Below, piece by piece: positions 60,393-64,000 of a stretch of 64,000 nucleotides of DNA. The notes under the pieces are model-generated. The model was not told the DNA's origin. It saw only the letters and a list, made by a program, of their open reading frames with translations, and did no database searches. The translations under genes and the position numbers were made by a program. The stretch comes from Afipia felis ATCC 53690 (GTDB lineage: Bacteria > Pseudomonadota > Alphaproteobacteria > Rhizobiales > Xanthobacteraceae): NCBI RefSeq assembly GCF_000314735.2, contig NZ_KB375270.1, positions 2,852,001-2,916,000 on the forward strand, in the 5' to 3' direction. Within the stretch, counting starts at the first letter, position 1; every line of letters begins with the position of its first letter.

Positions 60393-60896
60393 TTAGTTGG
60401 GTTCAAAGAACTTCAAGTCTCTCTTCAATGAAGGCGATGCATCCTTAGCTTTAGCTTCTTTTCGTTTCCTGCGCAGAACGATGTTGAAGCGAGCTTGCAA
60501 CGTCTCTTTCGAAAATTGATTATATGGCGCTGCTTCGATGAGTTCGACGCAAATCTTTTCTATGGATTGTTTGACGTTCTTCTTCTTGTTCTCTCTGCGA
60601 TGGCGAACGACTGCCCGAAATAACCTATCCTCCTTGTCGGCATCCCAAATAATTTTGCGTCCGGTACGTTCCGAATGAATGGCGTTCGCTACGGCGAGCA
60701 ATAAGAACTGCCAGTGACCAGGGTGCTTTGGATTCAGCTTGGCTCGCTCAAAAAACAAGAGAGCTGGCTCTTCATAATCAGGCTCATGCGCGAGGTAGTT
60801 TGGATTGAATCGTTCTGGGACTGCTTCTCCCATGTCGAAGTCTTCCGCGATAGCATTAAGTATTTCATTGAGGTTCGATTTGTATTTTCTAGTCAT
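60393..60896 (-). CDS. Unknown element-encoded protein, 167 residues
   Basis: An unrecognised protein with an acidic first part (AEDFDMGEAVPERFNPN), a Trp-containing middle (NPKHPGHWQFLLLAVANAIH) and a strongly basic second half (VRHRRENKKKNVKQS, RRKRKEAKAKD). The basic part suggests nucleic-acid contact. It has no signal peptide or membrane segment. It lies 48 bases after the 135-residue gene on the same strand, and the same-strand spacing supports an operon with the polymerase. Confidence 0.65.
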   Translation of the reverse strand: MTRKYKSNLNEILNAIAEDFDMGEAVPERFNPNYLAHEPDYEEPALLFFERAKLNPKHPGHWQFLLLAVANAIHSERTGRKIIWDADKEDRLFRAVVRHRRENKKKNVKQSIEKICVELIEAAPYNQFSKETLQARFNIVLRRKRKEAKAKDASPSLKRDLKFFEPN

Positions 60897-60943
60897 TGAC
60901 TGCCCGCCTATTTCTATAGCTTCGCTTCGCGAAGGATCTGCGA

Positions 60944-61351
60944 TCAGACGTTTCTCTTGAAAGTAACATCATAACCGAACTGGCTGGCCAGCGTCTCAAG
61001 GTAAACTTCCAAGTTGCGAATCTTGTTGTTGAAATACGCTCTTGCTTTCCGACTTGTGATCATAACGCTTCCATTCGGACCGGTTAGACGGACCAGACGC
61101 TGCTCGAATCTCCCATAGCGATAGCTGGCCGAGTAATCTTGAACTGTTCGATATGTTTTCAATGCCAACCTTAAATTAGCGCATCCAGCCAGTGTTTCTG
61201 GTCTGTTTGTCTTCCACCAGCCTTCAATGTCTGTACTGGTCGAAACATATACTCTGCGTTCAATGTTGCCGTATTGCTTTCGTTTAGGTTTAGGCTTTGG
61301 CGTTTCTGGTTCGATCTCTGGCAATCCCCATAGGGCGCTGCGTAATGACAT
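60944..61351 (-). CDS. Unknown element-encoded protein, 135 residues
   Basis: An unrecognised small basic protein. After a Pro/Lys-rich start (PETPKPKPKRKQYGNIERRVYVSTST, described by residues 17-42) come a Tyr-rich middle (YRTVQDYSASYRYGRFEQR) and the end LASQFGYDVTFKRNV. The central TSRKARAYFNNKIRNLEVYLE could be a nucleic-acid-binding helix. It is the second gene of the leftward line, 140 bases after the Rep gene. Confidence 0.62.
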   Translation of the reverse strand: MSLRSALWGLPEIEPETPKPKPKRKQYGNIERRVYVSTSTDIEGWWKTNRPETLAGCANLRLALKTYRTVQDYSASYRYGRFEQRLVRLTGPNGSVMITSRKARAYFNNKIRNLEVYLETLASQFGYDVTFKRNV

Positions 61352-61491
61352 TTGAGGTAGCCTTTATTGTTATTGATGGGAATTGATTAGGTGGCGTTTA
61401 GACAGCAATAGAGATTAAAGCCGGAATGGCATCACGGCCTTTGCAATGCAGATAAGCAATTGGCTGCCTGAAACGGGGTTTCACCCAGGAG

Positions 61492-61959
61492 TCAGCGTGA
61501 GCAGTGATTCCAATCTATGTGGTCATGGAGGCAGCCATTCTTCTGCCTGCCTTTCAGGATGTAAGAAATCCAACCGTCACTGGTCATCGGCTGTATATCC
61601 ACATGGCGGTATCCGAAGTCAGTCTTCCGCCATTGCTTGCGTATCAAAGCAGAAAAATCGTCGCCTGCTATGTGTGGTGGCCTGTCAATAATCATGTGAT
61701 AGTGCAGGCGGCCTTCCAAATTCTGTTCGATGACAGCGAAGGTTTTGAGCTTTTTGCCATATCGCTTGGCTGCCGCTCCGAGCGACTTGGCATTCAGCCT
61801 GTTCAAAAAATGGCGACAGTTTGCTGAAGCCGCGATGAGATCGTTGGTGCGGCCATTCGCTCGCATCTTCATCGTGAGCGTGACAGCCATAGGCTGTACA
61901 AAGCTATATGCCTTGACGTGCTCTGAAAGAGATGTGATGTCGGAATGATGTGGTCGCAT
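61492..61959 (-). CDS. Small HUH-type replication initiator (Rep-like)
   Basis: A 155-residue protein with the three rolling-circle-initiator motifs: motif I AVTLTM (25-30), the metal-binding HUH motif LHYHMII with His86 and His88, and motif III SYILK with Tyr133 and Lys136 as single nicking Tyr and its Lys. Such enzymes nick a hairpin at the double-strand origin and start rolling-circle replication or transfer. There is one Tyr, as in small plasmid or filamentous-phage Reps. The start codon lies inside an inverted repeat. It heads the leftward line of genes that ends in the family-B polymerase. Confidence 0.78.
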   Translation of the reverse strand: MRPHHSDITSLSEHVKAYSFVQPMAVTLTMKMRANGRTNDLIAASANCRHFLNRLNAKSLGAAAKRYGKKLKTFAVIEQNLEGRLHYHMIIDRPPHIAGDDFSALIRKQWRKTDFGYRHVDIQPMTSDGWISYILKGRQKNGCLHDHIDWNHCSR

Positions 61960-62060
61960 TCCGATATTTATCGACGTTAAAAATCACAAATTTCTATTTC
62001 TTAGCCAAGGCTGCGTTGTCCCTTTGGCTTGGCTAATGGATGTTTCCTGTGAATTCAGGA
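61941..62060. promoter_or_regulatory. Inverted-repeat cluster between the Rep gene and the divergent gene; origin candidate
   Basis: Four hairpins lie in 120 bases: CGGAATG/CATTCCG (61941-61963, around the Rep start codon), CGATATTTATCG (61962-61973), TTAGCCAAG/CTTGGCTAA (62001-62036, nine base pairs, 18-base loop) and TCCTG/CAGGA (62045-62060). Nick sites of HUH Reps lie in such hairpins next to the rep gene. They may also act as promoters or operators for the divergent genes. Confidence 0.5.
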
Positions 62061-62067
62061 GACCATC

Positions 62068-62484
62068 ATGAAGCCCAATAATGTGATTGCTGACGAATGG
62101 CCGACATTCCGAGGGCGACGATTGACGGCCAAGGAGCGTGAGTTTGGATTGGTTATTACGCCAATCTCCCCTAAAACCGTGCCAAGACCTGGACGGTTGA
62201 TCTCGTCCAATCAGTTATGGATGGGACGCTGCTGCAGGTTGTTCTTTGAACTGCGCTATGGTGGCTATCCTCTTGAAACCGTCGGCAACCGGTCCACACT
62301 GACTGCCCAAGGCGTAAGAGAATTAAACGCTCAAGCTTTGCGTATCCATGACTCCATAATGGAAATTGCCGAACAGCAGGAACGCGAAAGGCTCGCAGCT
62401 GAAGATGCAGCATTCCGGGTCATTATCGAGAAACGAAAGATCGAGCTTCCAACTTCAGGCCGATCGAAAAATAAAGCCGCTTAA
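62068..62484 (+). CDS. DUF6641-like protein A
   Basis: A 138-residue protein. Residues 48-80 contain LFFELRYGGYPLE and STLTA, matching at identical positions the second such protein 0.9 kb downstream: Leu62-Arg-Tyr-Gly65, Pro68-Leu-Glu70, Ser76-Thr-Leu78. The C-terminus is a charged helix (EIAEQQERERLAAEDAAFR). I place it with the DUF6641-like group by this motif. Function unknown; size, charge and element context would suit a single-strand DNA-binding role, which is conjecture. CAGGAG precedes the ATG. Confidence 0.65.
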   Translation: MKPNNVIADEWPTFRGRRLTAKEREFGLVITPISPKTVPRPGRLISSNQLWMGRCCRLFFELRYGGYPLETVGNRSTLTAQGVRELNAQALRIHDSIMEIAEQQERERLAAEDAAFRVIIEKRKIELPTSGRSKNKAA

Positions 62485-62883
62485 ATCTTTCAAATGAATG
62501 CGAAGATACGCATCGGCGATCCACCGTAGGCTCTCTCTAGGCGAGCCAATTTCGGTCGCAGTTTCTAAGCTGTAATTCTCATAGTCGATAAGAAGCCGTG
62601 CAGCGATCGTGTCTGCATCGGGAGGCAGAGTCCAAATCTGCTGCTCGATAGCGTCTATTGCCATCTTGATCTCATCCCATGAAGGTCCAGATTTTACTGC
62701 TCGAGCGGGTGTTGAATTGAAATTGCTTCGACCCTCGATGGCGAGACGTTCGCGAAGCAAAGGCATTCGCTGCATCCACAATTCCTCAAGGTGTGAGCAG
62801 GCCTTTGGTTGGTTCGAGCAACCGGATGCCATGCCGGACAGCGAAAGCTGCAACAATAATCGTCGGGTGAGATCTGTCATGGA
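62455..62883 (-). CDS. Putative Tat-type exported lipoprotein
   Basis: A protein of 142 residues (with the ATG at 62883) starting MTDLTRRLLLQLSLSGMASGCSNQ: a twin-Arg followed by a hydrophobic stretch and a Cys in a lipobox-like ASGC. That fits a Tat-exported lipoprotein but the RR is not followed by the full consensus. The rest is helical with no family I know. Its 3' end overlaps the convergent DUF6641-like gene A by 30 bases. Real but uncertain. Confidence 0.5.
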   Translation of the reverse strand, partial: SMTDLTRRLLLQLSLSGMASGCSNQPKACSHLEELWMQRMPLLRERLAIEGRSNFNSTPARAVKSGPSWDEIKMAIDAIEQQIWTLPPDADTIAARLLIDYENYSLETATEIGSPRESLRWIADAYLRIHLKDLSGFIFRSA

Positions 62884-63009
62884 AATCCTCATTGGTAGGA
62901 TTCCCGCCTCTGTGCGTTAACCGCGTGCGTCAACAGGCGATTTTCAGGCTGTTGTCTTGGGTCTGAATCTGAGTGACGCGGGCTCCGTCAATTAACTGGA
63001 GCAAACGCC

Positions 63010-63393
63010 ATGTCTGCACTTTCACTTGTCTCTGTTCAGAAGCCGACGACCAGCAATCCGATTTTGCAGCGCCGTAACCGCCTTGCCGCCAGCATCGATC
63101 AGCAGATCAATAAGATCGGCCTCTTCCGGGAAGGGAAGCGGATTTCCCGGGAGCAGTTCTGGGTCGATAGCAGTGGGACGATTTATTTCCAGCTTCGGTA
63201 TGGCAAGCAGCCGCTGGAGATGAAGAAGGGTATGTCAACGCTCAAGGCGACGACGTTTGACGATCTGGTCGCGCAGCTGGACGAGGTGAAAGCCGTGGCA
63301 GTCGCCGGAGGTCTGGATGAAGCGCTGACCGCATGTGCGAACGCGGTACGAGCGAACTTCAAGGCAGCCAAGGATAAAAAGGCTAGCCGCTAA
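63010..63393 (+). CDS. DUF6641-like protein B
   Basis: A 127-residue protein resembling DUF6641: a basic start (NPILQRRNRLAASIDQQI), IYFQLRYGKQPLEMKKGMST at 58-77, and a helical end (DEALTACANAVRANFKAAKDKKAS). It is collinear with protein A in residues 48-80. The ribosome site is GGAGC before the ATG. Such small basic proteins recur in Bradyrhizobiaceae mobile regions, by memory. Function is unknown. Confidence 0.75.
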   Translation: MSALSLVSVQKPTTSNPILQRRNRLAASIDQQINKIGLFREGKRISREQFWVDSSGTIYFQLRYGKQPLEMKKGMSTLKATTFDDLVAQLDEVKAVAVAGGLDEALTACANAVRANFKAAKDKKASR

Positions 63394-63396
63394 CGG

Positions 63397-63627
63397 TCAT
63401 TTCCGCTTGGGGACGGGCTTGATCTTCTTCAGGAGGTCAGCCCCTTCCACCCCCAGAACGTCGGCTATTCTGCCCAAAATCTCCAGTCCTACGTGCGTTC
63501 TCGCATTCTCAAGATCGCTTAAATAGGACCGGTTAACCTTGGCTTGGTGAGCCAATTCCTCCTGAGAAATACCCTTCTCGGCTCTCAGCTTAACCACATT
63601 GGCTGCAAAAGTTCGGCGCAAATCCAT
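63397..63627 (-). CDS. XRE-family helix-turn-helix regulator
   Basis: A 76-residue single-domain Cro/CI-type regulator: FAANVVKLRAEKGISQEELAHQAKVNRSYLSDLENARTH (described by residues 6-44) with the HTH helices SQEELAHQAKVN and SYLSDLENAR. It probably represses itself and the divergent secreted-protein gene through the palindrome array just upstream. I chose the ATG at 63627; a GTG at 63663 lies inside that array and is less likely. It converges on DUF6641-like B, with three bases between stops. Confidence 0.88.
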   Translation of the reverse strand: MDLRRTFAANVVKLRAEKGISQEELAHQAKVNRSYLSDLENARTHVGLEILGRIADVLGVEGADLLKKIKPVPKRK

Positions 63628-63645
63628 GCGCCAAGAAAAATCTGT

Positions 63646-63699
63646 TGTCGGATATAACGACACCGGTTTAAACCGACAAAGATATGTCGCTTTAAACCG
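63646..63699. promoter_or_regulatory. Operator array between the XRE gene and a secreted-protein gene
   Basis: TGTCG-N7-CGACA (63646-63662), the palindrome CGGTTTAAACCG (63664-63675), CGACA-N6-TGTCG (63674-63689) and a second TTTAAACCG (63691-63699) follow one another. Two palindrome types alternate, so the array offers paired sites for a dimeric regulator, most likely the XRE protein. Confidence 0.72.
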
Positions 63700-63727
63700 T
63701 CATTCATATTTCATCCTTGGGGGCTCC

Positions 63728-64000
63728 ATGCGCATTGCTGCTGTCGTCGCCGTATTACTGTTTAGTTTCTCTATGTCTGCGGCTGAAGCCCAGCAGGTTT
63801 CTGAACCTGTGGCTGTCGCCAATTTTGCTTGGCACCAGCTATCCCCGGCGACATTTCGCTGCGTCAGCACGCAGCTGGCTCAGCAGAGCTTGAGTATCCG
63901 CTATTTGGTCGAACAGGCGATATTGCCGTCAGATTCTCGCGTTGAATCTCTCGTGTCGCAATGCTCAGAAAGCACCGCGGAGAACGGTCAAGGTACTGTG
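63728..64000 (+). CDS. Secreted protein, cut by the window end
   Basis: The ATG at 63728 opens a frame of 91 codons to the window end. The product has a clear signal peptide (MRIAAVVAVLLFSFSMSAAEA, cut near residue 21) and a mature part with two Cys residues (TFRCVSTQL, VSQCSES). I do not recognise it. It is divergent from the XRE regulator and shares its operator array, so it is probably under that regulator's control. Confidence 0.65.
   Translation, partial: MRIAAVVAVLLFSFSMSAAEAQQVSEPVAVANFAWHQLSPATFRCVSTQLAQQSLSIRYLVEQAILPSDSRVESLVSQCSESTAENGQGTV

Larger units (their letters stand above)
56477..64000. mobile_element. Integrated replicative element (left part; right end outside window)
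   Basis: From the break in the SNase gene to the window end the DNA is visibly richer in A and T (for example 21 G+C of 60 at 60841-60900). It carries genes of mobile-element type: a family-B DNA polymerase, an HUH Rep, DUF6641-like proteins, an XRE regulator and several proteins I do not recognise. No integrase, transposase or right boundary is visible, so class and size are open. It may be one element or two neighbours, the second starting near 62 kb. Confidence 0.75.

Noticed and set aside
61504..61827. A plus-strand frame opposite the HUH Rep gene
   Set aside because: The Rep frame carries three ordered catalytic motifs; the opposite frame carries none.
56584..64000. A terminal-protein gene that would make the polymerase protein-primed
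   Set aside because: None of the neighbouring small proteins can be recognised as one; terminal proteins vary greatly, so this is not proof of absence.

Overview
The window looks like a chromosomal segment of a GC-rich alphaproteobacterium of the Nitrobacteraceae (Afipia/Bradyrhizobium/Rhodopseudomonas group). The evidence is gene order (hisB, hslVU, the mltA/tim44/secB group, dnaQ-coaE-maf-ppsR, rho-mnmE-mnmG-rsmG-parA-parB, holA-lptE-leuS), the protein sequences, and a REP-type palindrome of a kind common in that family. The genus is inferred, not proven.

Layout. 1-6.3 kb: start of hisB, the HslVU protease with a DUF2585 membrane protein between its two subunits, then Smr, MltA and Tim44-domain genes facing secB. 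6.3-9.1 kb: leftward housekeeping genes dnaQ, coaE, maf and the PEP-synthase/PPDK regulator. 9.1-9.7 kb: a 535-base non-coding gap with DnaA-box-like sites, a weak candidate for the chromosomal origin. 9.7-21.9 kb: the origin-proximal segregation block hemJ, rho, mnmE, mnmG, rsmG, parA, parB. It carries four parS sites, three between mnmE and mnmG and one inside rsmG, and is interrupted by three unrelated genes (GT87, methyltransferase, DUF255). 21.9-34.3 kb: ArnT-like glycosyltransferase, holA, lptE, leuS, a diguanylate cyclase, yggS, an L,D-transpeptidase, a response regulator, a CNB protein, xth and lolA. 34.3-44.6 kb: ftsK, an aminotransferase, amtB-glnK behind a sigma-54-like promoter, tesB, a UbiH-type monooxygenase, a Trm112-like protein, a LON-domain protein and a thioredoxin-TPR chaperone. 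44.8-56.0 kb: tRNA-Gly(GCC), DUF1810, YjbQ, DUF2239 with a clear operator-promoter, an SDR, ggt, an MFS (Atg22-like) transporter, purH, a heparinase-like protein, rsmB and an SDHAF4-like protein.

From about 56.48 kb to the window end lies a more A/T-rich accessory element. Its left edge cuts a staphylococcal-nuclease-family gene after the codons for GGVTI. The first module is six leftward genes that look like one operon: a small HUH-type replication initiator, four unrecognised proteins, and a 913-residue family-B DNA polymerase. The polymerase keeps the three exonuclease motifs and Pol motifs A, B and C, and has an RTRG motif resembling the KTRG motif of primer-independent polymerases (piPolB) of pipolins. 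Divergent from this is a region with two collinear DUF6641-like proteins, a Tat/lipoprotein-like protein, an XRE regulator facing an array of palindromes, and a secreted protein cut by the window end. A family-B (possibly primer-independent) polymerase together with an HUH nicking enzyme and an inverted-repeat-rich intergenic region is the most interesting feature here. The right end of the element and any integrase lie outside the window.
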